A stretch of DNA of 14,192 nucleotides. Source: Paracoccaceae bacterium (GTDB taxonomy: Bacteria; Pseudomonadota; Alphaproteobacteria; Rhodobacterales; Rhodobacteraceae). Position numbers and translations under genes: made by a program. Shown here piece by piece: positions 1 to 6,648 of this stretch. Position 1 is the stretch's first letter. The number at the start of each line of letters is the position of its first letter. The notes under the pieces are model-generated. The model ran no database searches. It had not been told where the DNA came from and saw only the letters and a program-made list of their open reading frames with translations. Location: positions 1-14,192 of the forward strand of contig JAKITE010000069.1 in NCBI GenBank assembly GCA_021648225.1, in the 5' to 3' direction.

Positions 1-59
1 ACCGCAGCAATAACCGCTGCTGCAATGCCGAATATTGCTCTGCGCGAAATAGAGGTCAT
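1..59 (-). CDS. 5' fragment of an exported protein (partial, runs off window)
   Basis: Only the first 19 codons are in the window: MTSISRRAIFGIAAAVIAA. They read as a signal peptide: a short polar N-region with an Arg-Arg pair, followed by a hydrophobic Ala/Ile/Val-rich core. The S-R-R-A-I-F pattern is compatible with a Tat signal, but a Sec signal is equally possible. A GGA about ten bases before the ATG is a weak ribosome binding site. It lies 86 bp downstream of dctM on the same strand, so it could be a distal member of the TRAP operon or a separate unit beyond the hairpin at 84-116. The mature protein is not visible and no function can be assigned. Confidence 0.5.
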   Translation of the reverse strand, partial: MTSISRRAIFGIAAAVIAA

Positions 60-83
60 GATTTTATCCAATTGCCTGTTTGG

Positions 84-116
84 CTTTTCCTACGCCAGAT
101 TTCGGCGCAGGAAAAG
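84..116 (-). repeat. 13-bp inverted repeat downstream of dctM
   Basis: The arms CTTTTCCTACGCC (84-96) and GGCGCAGGAAAAG (104-116) are separated by 7 bases. On the plus strand there is one A/C mismatch; in minus-strand RNA the same position is a G.U wobble, so all 13 pairs form in the dctM transcript. It starts 29 nt after the dctM stop. No U-tract follows on the minus strand, so it is not a classical intrinsic terminator. It may be a 3'-end stabiliser, a Rho-associated structure or a processing site between dctM and the next gene. Confidence 0.55.
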
Positions 117-145
117 TATATTTTTGAGCCTCGGCAAAACTTCAC

Positions 146-1564
146 CTATTTCAATATGGTTTCAGGCCCCATGATCGAATTTGGCAGATAGGTCGAGATT
201 GACGGGATGTAAGTCACCATAATCAGGAACACAAACAGGATCGCCAGCCATGGCAAGGATGCACGCACCACCCGCATCATCGGCATATTGGCAACCCCCG
301 AGGTCACAAACAGGTTCAGCCCCACCGGCGGCGTTATCATGCCGATCTCCATATTGACCACCATGATGATGCCCAGATGAATCGGGTCTATGCCTAGCTC
401 AATGGCAATAGGAAACACCAGCGGCGCGACAATCACGATCAGCCCCGAGGGTTCCATGAATTGCCCGCCAACCAGCAAGATTACATTAACGATGATCAAA
501 AATGTTATCATGCCAAAACCGGCTGAAAGCATGGCGCCAGCGATTTGCTGGGGGATTTGCTCTTCGGTTAAAACATGTTTCAGCAATAGCGCGTTGGCGA
601 TGATGAACATCAGGGTGACGGTCAGTTTTGCCGCCTCGAACAAGGTATCGCGGGTGTCTTTGTGAAACCATGCGGTGATCGCCGCATGGGGGCGCATAAA
701 TAACGACTTCGGTTTTTGACCCTCGGCGGTGGCCAGTGGCCCCATGTCTTTATATACGAAATTAGAGATTAAAAACGCATAAACAGCAGCCACGGCGGCG
801 GCTTCGGTCGGGGTGAATGCGCCCGGCTGCCACACGATGCCCGTTGATGGCCAATACCACGGGTGGCCGTAAATGCCGCCCATGATAATTACCATCAAAA
901 ACAGGCCCCAAGCGGCGTCTTTGCCAGCATAAAAAACCTCTCCCCAGCCTAGCCATTCGCCTTTGGGCAGCTTTTTGACACGGGCTACGACATAGATGCC
1001 AACCATCAGCATAGTGCCTGCCAGCATGCCCGGAATAACGCCCGCCAAGAACATGCGACCAACTGAAACATCGGTGGCAGAAGCATACACAACCATCACA
1101 ATCGAGGGCGGAATAAGAATGCCAAGCGTGCCGGAAACCGCAATCACACCGGCGGCAAAATCCTTGGTATAGCCAATTTTATGCATACCCACGATGATAA
1201 TGGAGCCAATCGCAACCACGGTAGCAGGGGATGAACCTGACAGGGCGGCAAACATCATACAGGCCAGCACACCGGCAATGGCCAGACCACCGGATAAATG
1301 CCCAACGAGCGCAATGGCAAAGCGGATTATTCGTCGTGCCACCCCGCCGGTGGACATAAAACTGGAGGCCAGAATGAAAAACGGAATGGCCAGCAAGGTC
1401 GGGTGGGCGAACATCGCCTGAAACATGGTTTGACCAACCGAGGCCAAGGATGCCTCGGAATAAATCAGCTGAAATATGATGGAGCTAAGCCCCAGCGAAA
1501 TCGCGATGGGCACGCCAAGCAGCAAAAGGCCAATCACCATGCCAAAAAGAATTACGATTTCCAT
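146..1564 (-). CDS. dctM: TRAP transporter large permease subunit DctM
   Basis: This is the large inner-membrane subunit of a TRAP transporter, which couples Na+ (or H+) influx to uptake of a C4-dicarboxylate delivered by DctP. The 472-aa protein is hydrophobic throughout and carries family landmarks: PFFILASSFMSTGG near 61-74, SGSSPATVVAIG at 109-120, GILIPPSIVMVVYA near 148-161, FTPTEAAAVAAVYA from 250, GQFMEPSGLIVIVAPLVFP from 367 and EIGMITPPVGLNLFVTSG from 406. It is about 30 residues longer than common DctM proteins because of polar or cytoplasmic stretches near 195-215 and 270-305. The start is supported by AGGAGA upstream. Its ATG begins 3 bases after the dctQ stop, so translation is probably coupled. 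Assignment to DctM is firm; the dicarboxylate substrate is inferred from the adjacent dctBD. Confidence 0.95.
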   Translation of the reverse strand: MEIVILFGMVIGLLLLGVPIAISLGLSSIIFQLIYSEASLASVGQTMFQAMFAHPTLLAIPFFILASSFMSTGGVARRIIRFAIALVGHLSGGLAIAGVLACMMFAALSGSSPATVVAIGSIIIVGMHKIGYTKDFAAGVIAVSGTLGILIPPSIVMVVYASATDVSVGRMFLAGVIPGMLAGTMLMVGIYVVARVKKLPKGEWLGWGEVFYAGKDAAWGLFLMVIIMGGIYGHPWYWPSTGIVWQPGAFTPTEAAAVAAVYAFLISNFVYKDMGPLATAEGQKPKSLFMRPHAAITAWFHKDTRDTLFEAAKLTVTLMFIIANALLLKHVLTEEQIPQQIAGAMLSAGFGMITFLIIVNVILLVGGQFMEPSGLIVIVAPLVFPIAIELGIDPIHLGIIMVVNMEIGMITPPVGLNLFVTSGVANMPMMRVVRASLPWLAILFVFLIMVTYIPSISTYLPNSIMGPETILK

Positions 1565-1567
1565 GGT

Positions 1568-2257
1568 TTAGTCTCCTAATGCGGCGGATTTGGCACCCGC
1601 TTCTTTTACGTCGTCTTCGGCTTCATGAGACACAATCAACGTGTCGCGGTTACCGTTGCTCAGGTGAATGAATGCCTGCACCAGCCGGTATAACAGCAAG
1701 GCAAAGCCAATTGGCAGGATGATATAAGGAATAAAGCGGGGCAGTTTATTGTATCTTTCGCCCTCGTTCATCACTGGTTCAATAAAGCGCAGCCATTCGG
1801 GCATGGGCAAGCGGTCCATTTCATACCAGCCACGGTAATTGGTGATTTTCATATCCTGCAATCCGGTCGGAAACCACTGGCCGGTGGTGGCGGGCAGATT
1901 GGCAAAATTGGCGTAATAATCATAACTGCCCTTAAGCAGCAAAAACGCATAAATTATTGAAATAGCAGTGGCCAGCAGCGCCATGCGGCGGCGGCCCTTA
2001 AAGGCAAACAGGTTAATGATGGAATCTACCCCCAGATGGGCGGTGATTTTTATGCAATAGGCCATGCCGAATAAGACCAGCCATGAAAACAACACACTTA
2101 CGGCTTCTAGTCCCCAGATCAGGCCGCTGTTAAACCCGTAACGCATTACCACATTGATAAAGGTAATCATGGTCATCGCGCCCAGTATCAGCGCAATTGC
2201 GGTTTCTTCCAGCTTGTCGGTAAAGCGGCCAAACCCGTTGCTGTTATAATGTGACAT
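1568..2257 (-). CDS. dctQ: TRAP transporter small permease subunit DctQ
   Basis: This is the small membrane subunit that pairs with DctM. Four hydrophobic segments can be seen in the 229-aa protein, at about 18-38, 46-68, 91-110 and 175-195. The FINVVMRYGFNSGLIWGLE segment near 33-51 is the typical DctQ first-loop motif (NVVxRYxFxxxxxWxxE). Between the third and fourth segments is a polar, aromatic-rich insert (about 111-170), making it longer than the usual 160-180 residues. From memory, Rhodobacter capsulatus DctQ is of similar long form, which supports a C4-dicarboxylate system. AGGGGACGGGT lies directly before the ATG. The gene follows dctP by 51 bp containing a strong hairpin, and dctM follows after 3 bp. 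Confidence 0.93.
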   Translation of the reverse strand: MSHYNSNGFGRFTDKLEETAIALILGAMTMITFINVVMRYGFNSGLIWGLEAVSVLFSWLVLFGMAYCIKITAHLGVDSIINLFAFKGRRRMALLATAISIIYAFLLLKGSYDYYANFANLPATTGQWFPTGLQDMKITNYRGWYEMDRLPMPEWLRFIEPVMNEGERYNKLPRFIPYIILPIGFALLLYRLVQAFIHLSNGNRDTLIVSHEAEDDVKEAGAKSAALGD

Positions 2258-2276
2258 ACCCGTCCCCTAAAAATAT

Positions 2277-2298
2277 CCGGCCCCGGTTAAGGGGCCGG
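2277..2298 (-). terminator. Intercistronic hairpin/attenuator between dctP and dctQ
   Basis: CCGGCCCC (2277-2284) and GGGGCCGG (2291-2298) form a perfect 8-bp, all-GC stem with a 6-base loop. On the transcribed minus strand it is followed at once by ATATTTTTAGG, an intrinsic-terminator-like U-run. It lies 10 nt past the dctP stop, and its U-run abuts the dctQ ribosome binding site. Because dctQ and dctM continue in the same direction, partial termination or 3'-end protection is likely, giving excess DctP over DctQM. Confidence 0.75.
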
Positions 2299-2308
2299 AA
2301 AAGTGGCT

Positions 2309-3316
2309 TTATTGGCTGGCGTTAATCGCCTGTGCGGCTGCAATATTTTCCGCGCCTACATCAGCTTCGAATTGTGCCCAAACCGGCATCATTGCATCAA
2401 CCCATGCCTGACGCTGTTCAGGTGTCAGGGAACGCACAACACCGCCGGCGTCGATCACCGCTTGTTTTGCGGCCTCGTTCACGGCAAATGCCTCAGCGTT
2501 ACGGGTCAGGGTTACTTCGTTAAGGATGGTCAGGAACTGGTCACGCACCGCTGGTTCCAAGCCATCCAGCCATACGGTCGAGGTCACAACCAGATAATCA
2601 ATGATACCGTGGTTGGTTTCGGTTGTGCCGTCCTGAACCTCAAAGAACTTTTTGCCATAGATGTTGGACCAGGTGTTTTCCTGCCCGTCAACAACGCCGG
2701 TTTGCAAGGCGCCGTATACTTCGGCAAATGCCATTGGCTGTGGGCTGGCACCCAGTGCTTCCATTTGGGCAACCAGCACGTCGGAAGTTTGCACGCGGAA
2801 TTTCAGGCCCTCGGCATCAGTTGGCAAGATCAACGGCACATTGGCGGAAAAGTTTTTCATGCCGTTATGCCAGAATTCCAGACCCATCAAACCGCGACGC
2901 GCCATGGATGCTTTCATGGCTTCGCCGGTTTCAGAGCTTTGGAATTCATCCACCGCTGCCATATCGTTAAACATGAACGGCAGATCGAAAATGCGGAATT
3001 GCAGCGTGAAGGCTTCGAATTTTGACAGGCTGGGCGCGGCCAGTTGCACATCGCCTTGCAGCATGGCCTCTAGCACCTGATTGTCGTTATAAAGTGTCGA
3101 GTTCGGAAACACTTCCATACAGGCGACGCCGTTCATTTCAGTATTTACCCGTTCAGCCAACAAGGTGGCAGCAATGCCTTTCGGGTGGCGGTCGGTGTTG
3201 GTAACATGGGCAAATTTGATGACGATTTCGCCTTCGTCACAGGCTTCTTGTGCAAAAGCGGCATTTGCCGAAATTGTGGTGGCCGCGACAAGCGCAGCTG
3301 TGGTTAATAAACGCAT
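2309..3316 (-). CDS. dctP: TRAP C4-dicarboxylate-binding periplasmic protein DctP
   Basis: This is the periplasmic solute receptor that captures C4-dicarboxylates such as succinate, fumarate or malate and presents them to DctQM. I place the start at 3316, giving 335 aa, because GGGAGGAA (3321-3328) sits six bases upstream and the protein then begins with a clean signal peptide, MRLLTTAALVAATTISANAAFA, cleaved around residue 22. A frame extension of 17 codons upstream lacks a signal-like character. DctP landmarks are KFAHVTNTDRHPKG near 34-47, GLKFRVQTSDVL around 170-181 with the conserved ligand-binding Arg at about 174, and PMAFAEVYGALQTGVVDGQEN at 194-214. Cys26 and Cys67 could form a disulfide. 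The substrate is inferred from dctBD next to it; other DctP receptors bind related organic acids. Confidence 0.94.
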   Translation of the reverse strand: MRLLTTAALVAATTISANAAFAQEACDEGEIVIKFAHVTNTDRHPKGIAATLLAERVNTEMNGVACMEVFPNSTLYNDNQVLEAMLQGDVQLAAPSLSKFEAFTLQFRIFDLPFMFNDMAAVDEFQSSETGEAMKASMARRGLMGLEFWHNGMKNFSANVPLILPTDAEGLKFRVQTSDVLVAQMEALGASPQPMAFAEVYGALQTGVVDGQENTWSNIYGKKFFEVQDGTTETNHGIIDYLVVTSTVWLDGLEPAVRDQFLTILNEVTLTRNAEAFAVNEAAKQAVIDAGGVVRSLTPEQRQAWVDAMMPVWAQFEADVGAENIAAAQAINASQ

Positions 3317-3361
3317 GATGTTCCTCCCAGAACTTAATGGCCACGGGTTTTGTGGCGCTGC

Positions 3362-3392
3362 TTTCATTCAAACAGGGATTCTGTGAATGAAA
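3362..3392. repeat. Inverted repeat TTTCATTCA-N13-TGAATGAAA over the dctP promoter
   Basis: Perfect 9-bp arms lie at 3362-3370 and 3384-3392. Inside them CAG (3373-3375) and CTG (3381-3383) can extend the pairing by three with a two-base bulge. It spans the proposed -10 element and probable transcription start of dctPQM. It could therefore be an operator that covers the promoter or, if transcription starts further upstream, a 5'-UTR hairpin ending 46 nt before the dctP start codon. Confidence 0.5.
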
Positions 3393-3407
3393 AGAAAAAT
3401 CTGTCAA
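3378..3407 (-). promoter_or_regulatory. Putative sigma-70-type promoter of dctPQM
   Basis: On the minus strand there is a consensus -35 TTGACA (plus-strand 3402-3407) and, 18 bases on, CAGAAT (3378-3383), which matches 4 of 6 positions of the -10 consensus. The start would fall near 3371, about 55 nt before the dctP ATG. By eye no TGGCAC-N5-TTGC (-24/-12) sigma-54 element exists in 3317-3530 on this strand. The position is inferred from consensus only. Confidence 0.4.
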
Positions 3408-3479
3408 AAACCGGTATCTGCAATAAAAGCTTTGTTTTTAACAGGTTAAACAAAAGCAAATATTTTTGCTGATGGTTTC

Positions 3480-3497
3480 TGTGCGGAAATCCGCACA
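3480..3497. promoter_or_regulatory. Perfect palindrome, probable DctD operator/UAS
   Basis: TGTGCGGAAATCCGCACA has 8-bp perfect arms around an AA centre. It lies 34 bp downstream of the dctD stop and about 115 bp upstream of the proposed dctP transcription start, the usual distance for an NtrC-family enhancer. TGTGCG...CGCACA resembles DctD activating sites described upstream of rhizobial dctA, as I recall them. Only one good copy is present; rhizobial sites come in tandem. Confidence 0.65.
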
Positions 3498-3530
3498 AAA
3501 TTCGGGTTGGAAATGCAAAATCGGATGCTT

Positions 3531-4808
3531 TTATCTAAAATCTGCGGGGTTAATTTTTAGCCGGTTCATGCGGTCATACAGGGTTTTGCGCGGGATTTTC
3601 AGGTCAGCACACACATCAACCATGCGACTGGCATGTTTTTGTAATGCCTGTTCGATCAGCCGGGTTTCGACCCGGTCCAATGCGGTTGAAAGCCCGATAT
3701 TATCCGGCAGCGTGTCGTGTTCATTCAGCCCGATGGCCATGCGGCGGGCATGGTTTCGCAGCTCTCTCATATTTCCGGGCCATGGTTTTGTGACTAGATC
3801 AGCCAAAGAAAATGCATTAGCCAAAGGTATTTCAGCATCGGATTCGAGCTGCAAAAAATGGTTCATCAAAATGCCGATATCTTCGGGGCGTTCGCGCAAT
3901 GGCGGAATGAAAATCCGCGCCACATCCAGCCGGAAAAACAGATCATCCCGAAACAGGCCTTTGCTGACCATGTCGGGCAAATCTTGATACGAGGCCGCCA
4001 GAACCCGGATTTTAAGCTGTTTGACCTGCCCCGAGGCCAATTCAAGCTGCCGGTCTTCCAGTATTCGCAACAGATTAACCTGCTGGTCCAGCGGCATCGC
4101 GCCGATTTCATCCAGAAACAGCGTGCCACCATCGGCGCGGGCAAAAGCACCTTGTCGGGTTTTGTCGCCAAACAAAACCGAGCCGGTCAGGCCTTGGGTC
4201 AGCATACCACAATTAATGGCAATAAAAGGTGATCGGGGTTTTGAAAGCTGGTGAATAACCCGCGCGGCCAGTTCCTTACCCACTCCGGTTTCGCCCGAAA
4301 TCAGCGCATCAGAACCTGAATCCGCCACCGCACGCAATTGTCTTCGCAGGTTCTGGGTGGTTTCCGACTGGCCGATAACCAGACGCTCCGCAACGTCTTC
4401 GCGGGCCAGTTGGGCCTTTAGTTTACGGTTTTCAATCACCGTGGCTCGCAACATACAGGCCTGTGTGACAACCTCCGACAAGCGTTGGTGCGATACCGGT
4501 TTTTCCAGAAAATTCAGCGCGCCCTGTTCCATAGCCCGCACCGCCGAGGGCACATCGCCCTGACCGGTTAGCAATATTACCGGCAATTCAAGGTCAATTT
4601 GTTTACAGCGGGCCAAAAGCGCAAAACCGTCTTTGCCCGGCATCCGCACATCGCTTAACACAACCCCGTTGAAATCAGCGGAAATATGATCGGTGGCCTC
4701 GATAAAAGAAGCGGCCGAAATCACATCAAACCCGGCCAGTTCCAGGGTCTGGCACAGGGCTTCGCGCACTGGCTTATCATCATCAACCAAAAGGATTTTT
4801 TGCGTCAT
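3531..4808 (-). CDS. dctD: NtrC-family response regulator DctD, lacking the GAFTGA loop
   Basis: This is the response regulator partner of DctB, expected to bind upstream of dctPQM. The 425-aa protein has a receiver domain (1-120; acidic Asp9-11, phospho-acceptor Asp53, Thr81, Lys103), a AAA+ domain (about 142-360) and a C-terminal Fis-type HTH (about 383-420, ending KIPRKTLYDRMNRLKI). Walker A is GETGVGKE (172-179), the switch Asn lies in INCGML (199), Walker B is LFLDE (230-234), arginine fingers are in FRDDLFFRL (286-294) and sensor II is in WPGNMREL (343-350). Unusually, only 11 residues separate LFG (212-214) from DGG (226-228), against about 20 in sigma-54 activators, and the GAFTGA loop is absent. 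Sensor I reads ASYQDL instead of ATNxDL. The ATG overlaps the dctB stop (ATGA). It may activate sigma-70 polymerase, as Rhodobacter capsulatus NtrC does, rather than sigma-54. Confidence 0.92.
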   Translation of the reverse strand: MTQKILLVDDDKPVREALCQTLELAGFDVISAASFIEATDHISADFNGVVLSDVRMPGKDGFALLARCKQIDLELPVILLTGQGDVPSAVRAMEQGALNFLEKPVSHQRLSEVVTQACMLRATVIENRKLKAQLAREDVAERLVIGQSETTQNLRRQLRAVADSGSDALISGETGVGKELAARVIHQLSKPRSPFIAINCGMLTQGLTGSVLFGDKTRQGAFARADGGTLFLDEIGAMPLDQQVNLLRILEDRQLELASGQVKQLKIRVLAASYQDLPDMVSKGLFRDDLFFRLDVARIFIPPLRERPEDIGILMNHFLQLESDAEIPLANAFSLADLVTKPWPGNMRELRNHARRMAIGLNEHDTLPDNIGLSTALDRVETRLIEQALQKHASRMVDVCADLKIPRKTLYDRMNRLKINPADFR

Positions 4809-6580
4809 ATTTGCATCTTTTCATGGGGTGCCGCATCAAGGCGAACCGTAAAAACAGCCCCGCCTTGCGGGTGGTTTTTGCCGGTAATATTACCGCCAAA
4901 GCTTTGCACAATACCATAAGAAATTGACAATCCCAGCCCCATGCCTTGGGGGTGATTGACGCTTTTGGTGGTGTAAAACGGGTCAAATATCTTTTCCGGC
5001 GTCACCAGACCCGGGCCGCTATCATGCACAATCAGCAAAACCGAGCCGGCATCCCGGCTGATTTTAATATCAATGGTTTTTTGCACCATACCTTCCATCG
5101 CATCAATTGCGTTCGACACCAGATTAAGCAATACCTGCTGCAAGCGCACCGGCCCGCCCCGCACCATAATATTCTGTTTTGGTCTTTGCCAATTAACCGT
5201 TACCTTTGCAGTATCGATACTGGTGCGGGCAATTTCCAATGTATCGTCAACCACCTGACACAGGCTGACATCGGTTGCCACCTCGCCTTCTTTGCGTGCA
5301 AAGCTGCGCAGGTTTTTGATAATCCGGGACATCCGACCGGTCAGTGCCGCAATCCGGCCAAGATTTTCTTTGGTTTTGGCAATTTGCCCCCGCTCCAATA
5401 ACACCGCTGCGTTTTCGGAAAACGACTGGATGGCCGAAAGCGGTTGGTTCAATTCATGGCTGATGCCTGCCGACATTTCGCCAAGTGCTGCCAGTTTGCC
5501 CGCCTGAACCAGATCATCCTGAGCTTGGCGCAATGACAGATTGGCGTCGCTTAATTCTGCGGTGCGTTGCAGGACCCGCTGTTCCAATCTGGCATTGGCT
5601 TCTTTGCGAATAACCAGTTGATCAGCCAATGCCTGACGGCGCATTTGTAACAGCCAAAACAGCATTGCTAACAGTGCCAACAATACCGCAGCAAGAATCG
5701 CGCGGGATTTTGCCAGTGCGATAACCGGAGCCATATCCAGCAAAATGTGGGCTTTCATACCAATCACCGGCAAAGGCTGGTTGATCAAAAGCGCGGTTCC
5801 CTGAATACCCGCCACATCGGACATATCCCAAAAGACCCGGCCAAAATTGATGGTTTCTTGCGGGCTTGCCAGTTTTCGGAGCTTGGCACCGGTATACCGG
5901 TTTTGATACAGGTTACGGATGGTTTGTGCAGACGGGTTGCCCAGAACCCGCAAGATTAGATTGTCGCGATTGGCAACAAAAATAACGTTGTTTTGATCGG
6001 TAAAAAAGATAATTTCCGGGTCACCGCGCCAATGAAATTCCAGCGCCTCCAGATCGCTGTTGATGATTAGCGCACCCAGAATTTCACCATTTGAATTTCG
6101 TATGGCGCTGGCAAACATAAAGCCGCGCGGCGTGGTTTCCTGTTCTTGTGCGTGATAAAACCCCAATGCGCCATTCATGGCCCGAATGAAATCCGGCCGG
6201 TTGGCAACCGATTTAGGCATGGCAGTTTCGCCTTCGAACCGCAAGGAACCCGCGACGATATTTCCGTCTATGTCCGCCAGTAAAATATGCTGTGCGCCGG
6301 TCATATCTGCCAAGGATTGCAGCCGTTCGGTCAGGGCATTGCCGATATTGCCCTGTTCCAGCGCCGAGACAAAAATATCGTCACTGGCCAGTGCAACCGG
6401 CAAAATACGATAACGTTCCAACATGCTGACAAGCCGGTCCGAGGCCAAGGACAGGCTGGCGCTGCCTTGGCGTTCAAGCTGGTCAAGCGCGTTGATATAG
6501 GACCAGCGCCAAACCCCGAATACCACCAGAGAAAAGCACAGGGCCGTGATAAGCAGAATTCCGGTTTGCCGCAGACGCAT
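4805..6580 (-). CDS. dctB: C4-dicarboxylate sensor histidine kinase DctB
   Basis: This inner-membrane sensor kinase detects periplasmic C4-dicarboxylates and phosphorylates DctD. The 591-aa protein has one membrane helix at about 6-24, a periplasmic region of about 265 residues (30-290) of the double-PDC/Cache type, with a typical PRGFMFASAIRNSNGEILGALIIN strand pattern, and a second helix at about 293-312. A coiled-coil stretch (about 318-358) leads into the HisKA domain with GEMSAGISHELNQPL, phospho-acceptor His375. The HATPase_c domain carries the N-box LLNLVSNAIDAM (484-495), DSGPG (520-524) and GMGLGLS (546-552). AGGAT before the ATG supports the start. It overlaps dctD by four bases, so the two are co-translated. 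DctB is strongly supported; the exact ligand is inferred from context. Confidence 0.93.
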   Translation of the reverse strand: MRLRQTGILLITALCFSLVVFGVWRWSYINALDQLERQGSASLSLASDRLVSMLERYRILPVALASDDIFVSALEQGNIGNALTERLQSLADMTGAQHILLADIDGNIVAGSLRFEGETAMPKSVANRPDFIRAMNGALGFYHAQEQETTPRGFMFASAIRNSNGEILGALIINSDLEALEFHWRGDPEIIFFTDQNNVIFVANRDNLILRVLGNPSAQTIRNLYQNRYTGAKLRKLASPQETINFGRVFWDMSDVAGIQGTALLINQPLPVIGMKAHILLDMAPVIALAKSRAILAAVLLALLAMLFWLLQMRRQALADQLVIRKEANARLEQRVLQRTAELSDANLSLRQAQDDLVQAGKLAALGEMSAGISHELNQPLSAIQSFSENAAVLLERGQIAKTKENLGRIAALTGRMSRIIKNLRSFARKEGEVATDVSLCQVVDDTLEIARTSIDTAKVTVNWQRPKQNIMVRGGPVRLQQVLLNLVSNAIDAMEGMVQKTIDIKISRDAGSVLLIVHDSGPGLVTPEKIFDPFYTTKSVNHPQGMGLGLSISYGIVQSFGGNITGKNHPQGGAVFTVRLDAAPHEKMQI

Positions 6581-6648
6581 TTTTTATCCTGTTAAAGAAT
6601 ATGCAGCGTAAATGCACCATGGGTGTTTCGCAATGGCCGGTTGGCGGT

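Noticed and set aside
2303..3025. 240-codon open frame antisense to dctP
   Set aside because: Its composition looks like the complement of a well-conserved DctP; no ribosome site or family motif is visible.
3340..3356. GCCAC-N7-GTGGC hairpin in the dctP leader
   Set aside because: A 5-bp stem with a 7-base loop is within chance expectation and has no companion motif.
3317..3367. 17-codon upstream extension of dctP (MKAAPQNPWPLSSGRNI...)
   Set aside because: The signal peptide and an excellent GGGAGGAA site support the internal ATG at 3316; the extension would put polar residues ahead of the signal peptide.
3501..3521. Possible second, degenerate DctD site (GGAAAT core 24 bp from the first)
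   Set aside because: Only about half of the positions match and the dyad symmetry is lost.
6581..6648. Terminator or promoter between the glycosyltransferase gene and dctB
   Set aside because: Only 3-4-bp inverted repeats and a weak TTGCGA-N17-TACGCT pair are present, which is not enough to call either.
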